From: Chrysomallon squamiferum
Taxonomy: Eukaryota; Mollusca; Gastropoda; Neomphalida; Peltospiridae
Length of the DNA stretch: 64,000 nt
Assembly (NCBI GenBank): GCA_012295275.1
Contig: CM022672.1
Span: 12,201,904 to 12,265,903 of the forward strand
Direction of reading: 5' to 3'
The notes below the pieces were generated by a model. The model worked only from the letters and a program-made list of their open reading frames with translations. It searched no databases and was not told the DNA's origin. Shown piece by piece: positions 12,101 to 25,496 of the stretch; position 1 is the stretch's first letter; each line of letters starts with the position of its first letter. Both the position numbers and the translations under genes were made by a program.

Positions 12101-15100
12101 TCAGTTACATTAATATTAAATTAGTGTTACACATGGCATTTATAATTATAATAACCATATTTATGACTGTTAACATAAATCATAATTTGACAGTCATTTA
12201 AGTTAAAATGCTCAGACCATTTCAAGCTCTAAATGAATGTAATATATATATATATACAGTGTTTTTGATATTTTAAATGATATGTTAAAGTGGTTAATTT
12301 TGTTTCAGTGTTTCATACAGACAGATGGAGTATGAGTGGTAAACACACTGAAGCTCTGTACAGTGACACTTTGTCCGAAAGGTACTCCTTTATCCAAGTT
12401 TATTGTAAAACTGATAAAAGGCCTTCTATGTCACTGTTATTTTTTTTTTAAGAAGAAGTTGTCTTTTCTTTGATATAAATGCTGACTTTATTGCAACAGA
12501 AATTTTAATTTCTGTTATGTAATTTTAAAAAACTCCTTTGTTTGAAAAAGAATGGATAGCTGTGTTTATAATAAATATTTTTATCTGGACTCTAATAATT
12601 ACACTGAATAAATGTAAAATGTTAATAATTTTAAAATAAAAAACCTAATCCACAGTCTTTTTACACTGACTTTTATTTCTTTTTAAAGGAAGAATGAATA
12701 CAAACTCGAAAACCTGGTGGGTAAACCAGAATCGGGCCTCCATCTGATTTTAAGACACCTTACAAGAGATCACCATTTGTACCATCAGCTCAGAATACCA
12801 GTAAACCAGAAGTGAAGAAGTCCAAAGCTCCTATATTTTATCCTAAATCTGCCATAAAATGCATTCAGACAAGTAATAAACAGAAAATTTCAACATTTGA
12901 AACTCCTTCAGGTCAAGCAGTAGATGGTGGGACAGAATGTTTTGCAGATGCCAGGCAGAAACAAGAGGAGATTATCAAAGCTAAAAAGAAACAGAAAATT
13001 CGTCCAGTTTGTGGAAGGTTGTCTGCATTGAAGTCAAACCATTCTAGATACAAGTATTCAGATCTGTCACTGCAAACTGATCTTTCTGTGTCACAGGTAG
13101 AATTTATGTTTAGAACTTTAAATTTGTCCTGCTTATTTTTTTATTACTGCACATAAAATATTAGCTTAAATATATGTACACATTTATAAGACAGCAGCAA
13201 TAGATTAAAATAAATTTTTAAAAATGTAAATATATGTATTGTTTCTAGAAGAATTTATAAGTCCAGTTATTACAGAAATCTTGTTAGTTGTATTGCTAAC
13301 TGTGTTCATTTTTCTTTAGACTTTTATTTTCTAAAGAAATGCCAGTTCACCACAATTATTTGAGTAACAAAATTGTTTAAGTTCACACTGAGTTACATTA
13401 TTATTATTTATTTTTCTTCTTTTATATGCAGAAGTGATAATTTTTGTTATTTTCACATTGAACATATTAAATTACTGGTTAAATAATCTGAAACTGATCT
13501 TCTGTTATTTTCAAAATGTTCTTATGTATTTTAGATCTATAACCATTACCACAGAGAAATGATATAATTTCTATTCTTCTTTCCAGTTAACAAATTTTGG
13601 CATACATACTTCCACATTTAACATATCCAGCACAAATGCTCAGGATTATAGATTTGACATGAAACACTTCTATCCCAGCCTTCAATCACATGTCCTTGTT
13701 GGAGATGGTGCCTTTCTTGTTGCTGATGATAAAGGTTTTTCTGGACATGAAGAATTCTACAGGTCAGTCAAAAATTGTTTAAAAAAAACTTCGGAAACAA
13801 AAAATTAAAAACCTAAAGAAATTCCAGAATTTTTTTTAAAGTGCTAGCATAATAATTATTCTGTTCAACCCTGATAACAAAAGTATATTGTTATTTATCT
13901 TAAATGTGTGCATGTATGTATAAGTATATCTATGTTTATGATAATATATTCAGGTCGTTTTTTCATAACATATTTTGTTTGAGTAATATTTAGGTAAAAT
14001 TTTAAATTTCTCTTTGAAATATAATAACTGATGTAAAATAATAAATGATATAATGAATTTAATATAAATTTGTGCAATATCTTAAATTTGGTGGTTCTGT
14101 TTAATACAAATCAGTTTGATTTCAGAGGTTTCTTAACCATTCAAGGAGTTGACCCATCTCTTGTGACAGAAGCATGGATTACCAACCACTACCGATGGAT
14201 TGTGTGGAAGCTAGCCACTTACGAAATAGTTTTTCCCCTCCATTTTGGAGGAAGGTATTATCAAATAGAAATCTTTATTTATCTCTTCCTCTGTCTGAAT
14301 CTGCATTCTTTGACATTTATTTTATAACATTATTTTTAGTATGAATAAATTATTATTTATTTTAATGTATGTCCAACAGCTTACTGCTAATGAATATTTG
14401 ATGTCAAACACTAATATATTTTGTTTTATTTGTAATTAGAAAGTCGGAGATGAACACTTATGTCACCTCTCTTACTGATTAATAGCAGAAGATACTTTTA
14501 TCAATAGACAGAAAGCCCATAGTTTTTAATTCCATTAACCATCAAAGTATTTTTCCCTGACTAACTCATTTTTTTATTTAATATTACATCAAGTCCTTCA
14601 TGTGCATCATGGTACAAAAATGACTATTATATTTTTTTTATTTTTAGATCTCTCACACCAGATTCAGTGATGTTTCAGCTAAAATACAGATATGACAGAG
14701 AAATAGACAATTGTCAAAGGTTTATTATTTATTATCATTCAGACTTAATAAGGAAAAATAGTTTTTGAAATAATGCTTAACATTTTGAATGTTGTTAATA
14801 CAATTCCCATAAAGAAAGTGTCCTTTTCCTCCCTCCCAGAAAAATGTTGAAAAATTTATAAAAAGGCTGGCTTTTATTTTCCATTTATTATTTTACTGTT
14901 TGTTGGATGGAGAGAGTGAGGTCATACAAAAAAAAAAAAACCCAAACCCATTTAAAAATCTTTTTAAAAATTTAAAAATTAAAATATCAGTTTAAAAATT
15001 TACTTAATTATCCTTTTTTTGAGTAATCTTTAAATTAGTTTTTTTACTTATTTTATTTTCATATTTCACAAACCCGAGATTTTTTACTTTCTTTGAAATA

Positions 15101-18100
15101 ACAATGATAGTATGGTCTAAAAAAAACCTTTGCTTAGAAACTTTATTGTCTTATCAAAATTTTGTTTTATTTTCTCCTTCAATCCTTACTGCCTCAATTC
15201 ACTTATTGAAGTATATTATTAAGGATGACTGTTTTTCAGGTCTTGCTTGAAGAAAATAATGGAAAAGGATGACACAGCTTGTAAGAGAAATGATCCTGTG
15301 TGTAGCAGGAATATCATCTGTGACTCCAGAATCAAGTGGGACAAAGAAAAACATAAATGGTCCAGAGGTATACAGATATACAAAACTAACATTCTTTATT
15401 AAAAAAACAAGACTTTGATATGTTTTTATTTATTGTTATTTTGAACATTTTGTCTTTGGTATATAATAATACATTTAAAAAACTAAATTAAAAAAGAGCC
15501 CTAAAAAAAAGTAAAATCCAAAAATCAAAAGAAAAACTAAGTTAAATAGATAAATAAATACATAAATAATAATAATAATAATAGTTTAAAAAATAATAAA
15601 TAAAATTTGAAAAAAAAGTGTTTCTTTTATTTTAAAAATCAACTGTATATTTTAATATATTTTTAATTATGAAGTTTTCTCTTTATTTGAAATTAAGCTT
15701 CTTTTCTTCTACAGGTTTTTCTAGAGCTGACAGACAGCTGGTATAGTATTAAAGGAAAAAATGGACGGTGCTTTGTTGGAGATGGTGGAAAAGAAAACGA
15801 ATAGTGGTGGGACAGAAACTGTGTATCAGTGGGGCAGAACTTGGAGGCAGTGAAGATGCCTGTTCACCACTTGAGGTCAGTTTGGATCTCTGATTCAGAG
15901 TTAACTGTTAATACTAAAAGATACTTTAGGTACAGAGAAGGTTAAAATCTTGACCATTATTTGTGGTCATTAAGGATACACATTAATATATTCGGTCAGT
16001 AATTAAAAGATTTTGTCATCAATATCAAAAACAGTTAATTTTTACTTGTCCTCCAATTTTATTTATGTCCTATTAAAAACTGATTATGAGATATTTTAAA
16101 ATTTATTTATATATTTAATTATTTATTTATTATTATGGTTGTTGTTGTTGTTGTTAATATTTTTTCAGATGTTGTTAACTAAATAATATATTCTTTGAGC
16201 CCAAATGGATCTAAATTGTCTTCAGAAACATAATCACCACATTCAAAAATATTTCTAAAAAATCTAGGCACATTTTATTTATTTATTTTTGAAAACGCAA
16301 GCACTATTTATTTATTTATTTCTTTACTTTTTTTTAAAATCCAGGCACCAGCTTCTTTGTTTTTGAAGATGTCGATGAATTCCACTCGTCCTGCCTCCTG
16401 GGACAGTCGCCTTGGATACATGCGATTTCCGTGTCCACTCTGCGTGTCAATCTGCTCTCTGCATTGTAGTGGTGGCCTTGTTGGCTGCGTTGATGCTGTA
16501 GTCCAGAGAGTATATCCAGTGATGGTAAGTATTCAGTAAAGAAATACAAAAACAGTAAAATCGAAACATGCCCAAACATGTTCACGTATATGAATTTAGA
16601 TTGTGAATTAAATTGATATATTTTTTTATCAAATGCATTCTAGATTCCTTTTGCTATGGGATTTTAAAACTATAAAAAAAATATAATGGTTTGTCTATTT
16701 CAATATTATTATTAATTCTGTATAATTATATATCCATTTTAAAAAAGATGTTCAGTGTTTTTTTAATATAACCTGCATTATGCAGTTATTTCCTTCCTAT
16801 TATAATTTAAATAAATGATTTTATTTTCATTCTGTAGTTTTGGAAACTAAATTACAAATGAATAACTCTTTGTTGTGCTGCTGGACAAAAATATTTGATT
16901 CAGTTCTTGTAGCTGAATCATAGAAAGTGTTAAAATTTTTCCATTTAAAGAAAACACTTTGTGTGTGTGTGGGTGTGTGTGAGAGTGAATTAGAGTGTGA
17001 GTTTGTGTGTGTGTGTATGTGTGTGTTTGTGTTTTTCTGTATAGACTGATACATGGTACCTGTTATTTGCGTTTTCAGTACATGGAAAAGAAAAGTGATG
17101 GTTCGACAACATTTCGGACGGCAGAGGCTGAGGAGAGAATTCAGCGTCAGTTTGAACAGATAAAGCAAGTCAAGATGGAGAAACTCTATGACAAGATACA
17201 GGCAAAGTTTGAAAAAGAAGAAATTCAAGGCAGGTCAACGTGATTTTTATGTTAACTGGGAACTTCTTTTAAAGTTATTTGTTTAAATGAAAATTTGTTT
17301 GATTAATTTATTTGATTTCAGTAATATCCATTGCCTAACCTATAACATTATTTCTTGCAGTAAACAGAAAACCTGGAAGAAAATTACGAAGACAAGATGT
17401 TGAAAGACTGCAGTCAGGACTTGAAATATTTGAGGCAGTTGAAAGCTCACTTAACCCTGAAGAATTACATGTATGTACATCTAGGTTGTACTTTATTTCA
17501 AATTTGAGAACAATGATGGTGTTGTTAGTTTACATTTGTTAAAAATTAGAAAAAAAACAAAAAAACAAAAAAACTTACTGGTCATGTTACATGCTTGTCT
17601 TATAAAGAAGTAAAACAGCTGGTTTAATACAGGTGAGCTATGTGCAACAGAGGCATTCAGATGTAAACTTGCTGGAATATAATCATGTTGATTTTTATTT
17701 TGTTTGTTAACTGTAGAAATCTGTAAGAGGCTGAATAGCAGAAGTTCAGAGAAGCGTTAGAACACCTTGGCACCTACAAATTCCACATCATAGTTCTGTA
17801 CTGAAAGGTGTATATAAAAAAAAAAAAATGAATTTTGATGAAAAACTTTGATTTACCAGATGATTTATCTAACGTTATATTCTTAAATAACTGATGTAAT
17901 TTCTTTTTGCTTTCTTCTAGAGCTGGCTGAGTGCAGAGCAACAGCATCTGATGGAGGAACACCAGCGTCGATGCAGGGAACAGATACAACAGCAGCTGCA
18001 AGCTGATTTTCAGAAAGCTTGGGAAGAGCTACCTGGGGTGTGTGTCCTCTCCTCTTTATTCATTTACTGTCAGATAACAGGCATCAATCCATGCTCGTTA

Positions 18101-21100
18101 TTTAAGCCTAACAAACATCTTTCTATAATTTTCAGGCTTAAATCATAGGCATCTATATAGTTATTTAAGTGAATAAACATGTGTTAATAAATGGATGAAT
18201 AAACAACAGCAAACTAGATAAGAATATTTCAGGTTTTTAGGTGCTTTATTAATGAAAAGCACATGGAATAATTGAAACTAATACCCATTACTTAAGTAAA
18301 TGTTCTAACACTTTTTATTGTTGTGAAAAAAACAAATGTAGTTAAGCAAAAACTCAGTTAAGAAAAAACAAAAACTGAATTTAAAAAAAGAAGATTTTGA
18401 TAACTGCTTAATAATAAATAATATTAAAATCAACAGTTAATTTTAATTAAAACCATTTAATGTTAAAGTTTAACATGCAAGTATAGATCAACATTATATA
18501 TATCTATATGTTTTTGTTTTTGGAATCAACTGAATCTGCTTTTCTAACATAGTGAAGTCTTTACTGATAAATAAGACAAATAATAGTCTAGTCTATACAA
18601 AACTGAGAAGTGAGTAAAAAGCAAAACAACATTTCTATCAAATTAATTATAAATATATATATATATATATATATATTTTAACATTTTTCCTTTTTAAGGA
18701 TGACAAAGAGAGAAAAGTTACACCTGTATTGAAGATTCGAATTGTTGGATGTTCAAAACCAGACATAGATTCAAAAACAAGTGAGAATGTTTACGTTTAT
18801 ATTTTCTACAGATATTAATAAGGATGATAAAATATTTTGTGTCCATATTGAAATGTATAGATTTTTATTTCTTTTTCAATACTAAATTATAACTTTGATT
18901 GAGTTTATACGGTCAAATTTGTTTTGGAGTGGTGTTGGAAATAATTTATTATTTGTTTTGTGTTAGGGTGCTGAAAATAAACAGACAACAACATTTTTTC
19001 TAGACCTCTATTTTAGAAATCTTGACTTTTTTTGGTTTTTAAATATTTTTTATTTATTTATGAAAATTTTAAATCCATTTTTTATTTTTTTCAATTCAGC
19101 TACACTAGTGACCATTTGGAGACCAACTCCAGACTGGATGGACTTGAAGGAAGGGAAAAGATACAAATTTTATAGCCTAACTTCATCATCTGCAAAGTAA
19201 CTAATATATTTGTCCTGAAATTTCAAATAACTACTATTTACTATTTTATTAAACTGACAAAAATACGGGATCATATTCTGATACATTTTAATATAAGGAA
19301 AACAATTTCAAAATCAGTTCATTTTAATTTTTTATTTACTTTTTAAAAACACTTGATTGTTAATCATTCTTGTTTGTCTCTCTCCATAAGGAAAGTGACT
19401 ACATAAGCACTGTATTTTAAATAGTGTTGTTTTCACAGTGATATATTTTCTGTTTTAGAAGTCGATTACACAGTTACAGTGTTCACCTGACAGCAAGTAG
19501 ACAGAGCTGTGTCAAGGAACAGAAAATTGATGAAAACTATCTCGATCTCATCTATGAACCAAGAGAGGTAAACATAACAATTTTTAACCCCCCAAAATGA
19601 TTGCAAACATGTACATAAACCAGTTAATATAAATGTATATTAGAAACAGTTTATATTGAGTGCTTTATTAGTTCATAATATTATATTTCTTTGGATGGAT
19701 AATCGTAAATGTACTCAAAATATCTGAACATTATGGAATGCGAGTAAAATTAAAAAATAAATAAATTATGACATAAAGAGAAAATAACAGTAATAACTAC
19801 ACAGAATATTGTTTTAAAAGTATGAAAAACTAAAAGTAAGCTTTTTCTGCTTCCTTCACGTTTAATTTGAAAAGGGAGACTTCAGATTTCATTTGTACAA
19901 AAACTGTAGAAAAGCTTTTCAATGGTGTCTTACTTTAACAGATGTGGAAAGTGCGAGATCTGTGTCGTCGAGCTCCACCCAACAACGAGTTTGATTTCGT
20001 TGGTGTCGTCGTGGAAATTTCCTCAGACAGGTCAGTAAGAGTTGAATTCCTAATATTTTCAAGTTTGAATATTGAATCTTACAATCATATTTTAAAGTTT
20101 CATTCTAAACCATTACAAAATATTAACTTTCTCAGAAAAAACAAAAACAAAAATAACCAGTATAACAAACAGTCAACTGAGAGAATTTTTTAAAATAATG
20201 TGTTATTTTTTAAATGTTTTTATGAGAAACTAAAATAATATTGTTAAATACCTTACATGTCCTATTAAACTTTAGAAAAAAGATGAAATACCTGGCTTTA
20301 AATAAATATCATATTTAAAATACTGAATTGATGGTTGTAAATTTTTTTGTATCCAGTGATAAAAGGTTGAACACAGTATATTCTGCAGATGTAGATGGAG
20401 ATATCATTGCAGTAAGGTTCTGGGGTGGCATTCAGGTGAAATTTACATATTACTTTTATTTACTTAAGTTACGTAAGTTTTTACATACCTCATACATTAC
20501 ATAATAAAAGGATAATAACTTAGAAAAATAACTTTGTCATTTGATGTGTTTATATTTTTTATTGTATAAATAATTTTCTAATAGGTTAAAAATGAGATGC
20601 TATAAAAATTTGGGGTACCAATTAAGGAGCTAATTTAATATTTATGAAGTTTATTATTGTTAAATTCATAATTTTTCACAATGTTGAAAATACATGTTAT
20701 ATTCACAGAGTTTTGGTTTAAGTGATATTCTGCAAGATGGCAAGGTGTTTGTTGCTAAGAATTTAGTGTTGAAATGGTCTCATAGTGTTGGTGTTGTGAC
20801 AGTTGATGCCTATATGGAGGTGAGTCACTTCAGCCACACCAGCAATTCTCAAGAACAAAGGAAACACCTGGAGAAATTGAAAAATATTATACAGGTGAGA
20901 TAGCATAATGATGAAAATGGTGTATTTATATTTATGCATTATCCTTCAAAGGGCGTTGAATTGCAGCCAGAGTGTACATAAAGTTCAGTTCAGTTCAGAA
21001 AACAGTCACCATTTATTTGAAGGCTTCAGAACTGACATTGTGACTCTTGGAGTCTAGTTTAGAATGAAAATAGTTTTGAGATAATTAGTGTAGAAGGTAT

Positions 21101-21402
21101 TAAAGTGTATTAAACAAAATTGTAAATTTAATAAAGTGTACTAGGTATAGTCAAATGTGACATATATTATCAACAGTTACTTTCTTCTTCAGGATTCGAA
21201 CACTGTGGTTCTCAGATTTTCATTTTTTAGTTTCATTCAAAAAAAGTAACTGCTAAATATTATTTTGATATTTAATGAAACCATAATTTAATAAATCAAG
21301 CACATGCTATTAAAATTCTAAATTGCTGAATTATCATAATTATTATAACCTTTTTAAACACTTTGATATATATTTAAGCCATTAGAAATCATATTTTCAA
21401 AA

Positions 21403-21446
<44 letters not shown>

Positions 21447-21460
21447 CAGAAGAAGAAGAA

Positions 21461-21491
<31 letters not shown>

Positions 21492-22458
21492 GTTATTATT
21501 ATTACATTTTATAATGGTGTTTCAGAATTTTAAATATATTTTCCTTCTTTAAGGTTGAAAAGGAGAATTTCTTGCAAACAGCTAAAACCAGATTATCCAA
21601 TCTCCAAAGACTAAGACCTGTGTTTCATTCTGAAAGTAAACTACCAACAGCAACAGCAGAGTGTAATCAGAAACAGCTTTCAAAACAATGCTTACGGGAA
21701 AAGTCCGATGCAGTATGCTAATTGTTTTCTTTTTATTTCTTCTTCATTAATGGAATTAAATTTTTGTCTCAAAACAATGATGTATAGAAAAATTTAAAAT
21801 ATTTGATGATTACCATTAAAAAAAGAAAAAAGAATAATACTTATAATAAAAATAATAACTAAAAAGTAAACTAAAGGAATTTAATTGTTAGAATATTAAA
21901 ATTAAAATAAGAAAGCATAATTAAGATTTCTCCTAGTCTGTCAACAGATACATTATTTTATATTGATCATCATTATAACACTTGTAGGTTATTTGATTTC
22001 AGATAATTGATTGCAAAAAACCTCCAACATCAAACCATAACTTAAAAACATGGAATAATTATAGTTGTCATACATTAATATAAAAAAATTGTTTAATTTT
22101 TTGTTATTTTTAATTATATTGCATATGTATATACAGTTTGTGTTTTTCTAGTAATAAAATATTAAAGTCTTTTATTTGTAACGAATTCTGTAACTTTACA
22201 TCTTCGCAGGAATTTCTAGACAATCTTCCACCAGACTGTGTTCAGAGTCTGTTCTCACCAATGGATGAAAGTTTTAACTCTCAGAGAGATATAGGTTCTA
22301 CATCATCAGATGAGAACTTGATCAAGAAACAAAAAGAAGCCGTTCACAACAAGATGGCCAAACTTCTGTTGTACAGTTCTCCTAAACCTCTCTCCCCTCT
22401 CAGTTCAGGTGTGTCACCAGCAGCCTTCAAGAAGTTTAAATCACCACTAAATCATTAG
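3123..22458 (+). CDS. BRCA2: BRCA2 homologue, multi-exon, with reading-frame breaks
   Basis: Loads RAD51 on single-stranded DNA in homologous recombination; nuclear. Exons: 3123-3150 and 3554-3691 (both tentative), 4237-4342, 4798-4949, 5295-5326, 5850-11648, 11988-12034, 12309-12381, 12689-13096, 13587-13762, 14126-14254, 14648-14719, 15240-15367, 15715-15875, 16345-16524, 17079-17229, 17361-17470, 17921-18037, 18699-18780, 19100-19196, 19459-19567, 19942-20030, 20357-20435, 20709-20894, 21554-21712, 22210-22458; about 3,000 codons (human 3,418). Seen: PALB2-binding-like NQKWFDELT; MSWTSSMETP; about 14 BRC repeats; helical, OB1, Tower, OB2 and OB3 blocks; C-terminal GVSPAAFKKF, like the human TR2 RAD51 site around Ser3291. 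The start ATG is chosen because its exon joins 3554 in phase; it lacks conservation support. Frame breaks: about seven indels plus a TAA at 7973 between 6440 and 7975; a phase mismatch between 12034 and 12309; indels near 12734-12736, 15288-15290, 15756-15761 and 15794-15797. Exons flanking these read cleanly. Confidence 0.95.
4473..4508. repeat. Perfect inverted repeat (hairpin) in a BRCA2 intron
   Basis: Arms agcctgtatacct (4473-4485) and aggtatacaggct (4496-4508) are exact reverse complements of 13 bp with a 10-nt loop. It lies in the intron between 4342 and 4798 and is AT-flanked. It may be a solo hairpin of a mobile element or a chance cruciform; no target-site duplication was identified. 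Confidence 0.75.
9734..11340 (+). repeat. BRC repeat array in the large BRCA2 exon (11 canonical units)
   Basis: RAD51-binding BRC units start near 9734, 9956, 10073, 10196, 10319, 10442, 10565, 10688, 10943, 11063 and 11255. Each has the FxTA module (mostly FQTASGK) followed about 20 residues later by a second module, SLWKDE in most, where vertebrate BRC repeats carry Phe (LFDE-like). From 10073 to 10811 the unit is exactly 123 nt (41 codons), and units 10319-10441 and 10442-10564 are identical base for base. Three further, more diverged units lie upstream near 7585, 7890 and 8070 (SFSTTGGK, SFSTANGK, GFSTASGK), the first two inside the frame-broken stretch. The array is in one continuous frame of 3.66 kb (8000-11648). 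Confidence 0.95.
13587..20894 (+). other. BRCA2 DNA-binding domain (helical, OB1, OB2 with Tower, OB3)
   Basis: The helical domain spans 13587 to about 15280, with EEFYR, GVDPSLVTEAWITNHYRWIV, QLKYRYDREID and LKKIMEKDD. OB1 runs from about 15290 to 16524 (ELTDSWYSIK, GSEDACSPLE, NSTRPASWDSRLGY, VGCVDAVVQRVYP) and follows human BRCA2 closely. The Tower, a long helical hairpin, is encoded by 17079-18037 and is rich in Glu, Gln and Arg. OB2 resumes at 18699-19567 (LKIRIVG, VTIWRPTPDW). OB3 is 19942-20894 (FDFVGVVVEIS, IIAVRFWGG). The domain binds DSS1 and ssDNA in the human protein. Introns are phase-compatible apart from the indels listed for the gene. The intron after 17229 uses a GC donor. 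Confidence 0.93.
21404..21503. repeat. AAT microsatellite followed by inverted ATT microsatellite
   Basis: A run of AAT triplets is followed after a short agaagaagaa spacer by a run of ATT triplets, so the two halves are complementary and can form a long hairpin in the BRCA2 intron between 20894 and 21554. Confidence 0.85.
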
Positions 22459-24868
22459 AAAAACCCGTCATAGGTGTCATAAAGATAACCTTAATGTTCG
22501 TTAATACTATGCAAGACCTTTAATAGGTGTTCAAAAATATTTTTAATATTAGACAAACTTATGAATTTTTAGCATTTACTATAAATTTGTCTTTATCAAA
22601 TTATATCAATATAGCTTTATTAACAGATAAGTATAAATAGTGCGTTTATTGTTTTATTCTTTTTTTTTTATCGTATTGTACTTTTTCTTTATCAAGATTG
22701 TATGAATATTTATTTATCAGATACAATCAGTATAATGTTTTCTTTATGATGAGTAGATGTATTTTTTTCTTACCAAACTGGATCACACTGAAAACATAGC
22801 AGGTTCACTTTTCATGAATTATATACTGCCTTAATATTTTGTTGAATTTTGTTATTGATGTCTCTGAAAGTTTAATAAACTATTGTTATATCTAATGGAG
22901 TTAAATGTTTTTTTTTGTTTAACAACCCAGTGATTACTTTTCTATCAGTATCTACTGATGTGAAAAATACCTGATACTTAAATGTGAAAAAAAAAAAAAC
23001 ATCAGTTATATCCCAAAACTTGGACCATAAGTGACTTGCCATGTTAGAACTGTATATCTGCATTTACATATTTTTTGTATTGTTTGCTTTATTAATAGAA
23101 AAAAAAGAAGTGAAGTCTACAAAAACTACTTAAATTTCATTCAGATCAAGGTTTAAAGTAATATCTTTTTACATTGTAAACATAGTTATTAATTTTTTTT
23201 TTTTTACTAATATTTACCTTATCGAAATAAAACAATGAGAAGTATTTTTAATTTCTTATGCTTAAAGGATTAATTACAATTTATAGTTCACTGACGCCGA
23301 AATCTATCAAAAGTATAACATTGTATAAGTTAATATTCTGATAAAGTATATATGTTTTTACAAAAAACAGTAGCAAAAACAACAATAATAAATTATATAA
23401 ATAATGTATTGCCTGTATTGTATTTTGCTACGTAACTATATCTACTATGTTTAAATATTGGATTAAATTCAGAATAATGATGTAATCTTTCCCCAGGATT
23501 AAAATGTTACCGGTGCATCTGACTGGCACTACACCGGGAGTACGTGTTATGTCTATAGGCTATGAACTTTTGTTTGGAAATATGTCAAAGTTTTACATAA
23601 ACAGTCGACTACGTGATAATGAGCTTTACATTTCTGGTAACATGTAAGATATGTGAAGCACCAAAAGGTAAACTTTCAAGTGTTAGTACTATTATAGTTA
23701 CAAGAACGGCATTCGCGTGCATTAACTAATACTATAGACTATAGTATAATAGTAATAGTAATAGTAATAATGTATTAGTAATAACTAATGCCTTCCTTTA
23801 GTAAATCATTTGTTAGTGTTTTATTTTAGATCTGTCACAGTGAGATTAAAATGCCTTTCGGTAATAAATCATTTTTAAAAACTGTCAGCTTTTAAATTTA
23901 CTGATATTCAGTTTTGTGAAATGAGAAACTATCGTTCGTAAAAATAAACGCGCCTCATTATGTCATCGGATGAACTTTGAATTATCAGTATTTAGACAAA
24001 GGCAAAAATGTGAACAGTTATTGAAAAACTATCGAGCAAAAAACCTTTTTTTTTTTTTTTTTTTTTTTTGTTTTTTTACCTGTAACTGGTAAAAATTTAT
24101 TACTGTGGCAAAGTAACGCGACATATTTTACAAAGGAGGAACGAAACTAGCATTGTTATTCTTGACGCGATACCGGAACAACAACAACAACAATTAAAAA
24201 AAAAAAAAAAAAATAAATAAATAAATAATAAATAAATAAATATATAAATAAAAATTAATAAAAGAGTATATTTAAGACTGTTATAAAAGATCTAAACTTT
24301 TATCTTAATAAATAACTTGATTTTGTTTAAAAAATTAGAGTCAGTATCTTTGTTTCTAAAAATAGTAATGTCAAAAGTTAGCTGGAGTTTATTTATGTGA
24401 CGAGAAGGTAAACAATATCTGATGTCTGTGATCAGCTCACACGACCTCATGTATTTCCCGGCTGTTTTACGTTTCATAAAACTACCAACTTATTTTGTTA
24501 CCCATGTAAAAAATAATATGTTTAAAACAATATAAAACAAGTAAAATTATAAAAATAAATAAAATATGTAAAATTAATAAATGAAATAAAACATTTGACA
24601 TGAATACAAATTCATTATTATTATTATTATTTTTTTTAATTTAATTGTTATTATTATTATTAACTCCATTTATTCTTGAAATAAAGTAAATGAAAAACAA
24701 ATATGATTAAATTAAGAAAGAAATATGTTTTATTCTTAAAACCAGTATTGGTGAGATATTGTTTCTATTGTTCACATAGTTGGCAAAATGGGTTTTCAAA
24801 TATTAAAAACCATAAAAACTATATATTATTATTATATATATATTTTTTTAGAACAATAACTTCACACA
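22459..24868. other. BRCA2 3' flank and P450 upstream region
   Basis: AT-rich, with no convincing ORF. A poly(A) signal aataaa lies at 22874-22879, about 420 nt after the BRCA2 stop. Low-complexity runs include poly-T (about 24049-24069) and A/AAAT runs (24196-24240). The P450 5' UTR probably has an exon upstream, because an acceptor (tttttttag, ending 24851) precedes its ATG by only 17 nt; I could not place that exon. Confidence 0.6.
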
Positions 24869-25460
24869 ATGGGTTCTGCATTGTCCACATTTCTTGACTT
24901 GTATGACAAAGGAAAGACAGAAGTGAAATGGAAAGATGTTGCAGTGTTTACTGGTATCCTGGCATTAACCTGGTATCTTTACAAAATACTCGTAAAACCT
25001 TTCACATCACCCCTAAGAAAGGTAGACTTCCTACATTAATTAACAGTATTTAATTTGTATAAATTTAAATCTTAGTGGTAAAAATTAAAATTAAAAATAA
25101 AATACTTTGTGTATATTGAATTTATGTGTACAAACAAGTAGTCTAAATATGTTGTGTATGCTTCCATAAGATTAAGCATGTTTGTAATATAAAAAAAAAA
25201 AAAAAACAACAACCCTCCCCCAGAACTTTGCAAAAATGTATTATATGTTTATTTACTGATTAATCTTTACATTTTTATACAGCATGAAAGATGAAAGTGT
25301 TTTGGGATTGTAAGCAAAATTAGCTTTCTCTAAATGTTTTTATTTTAATTTTATTTTTAGTAATATATTAAAAATAATAATAATAACAAAAAACCCCAAA
25401 TATTCTTGAATTTTATTTTTCTGTAGCAGATTAAAATGTTAAGGTCTAATTAATAATTTT

Positions 25461-25496
<36 letters not shown>

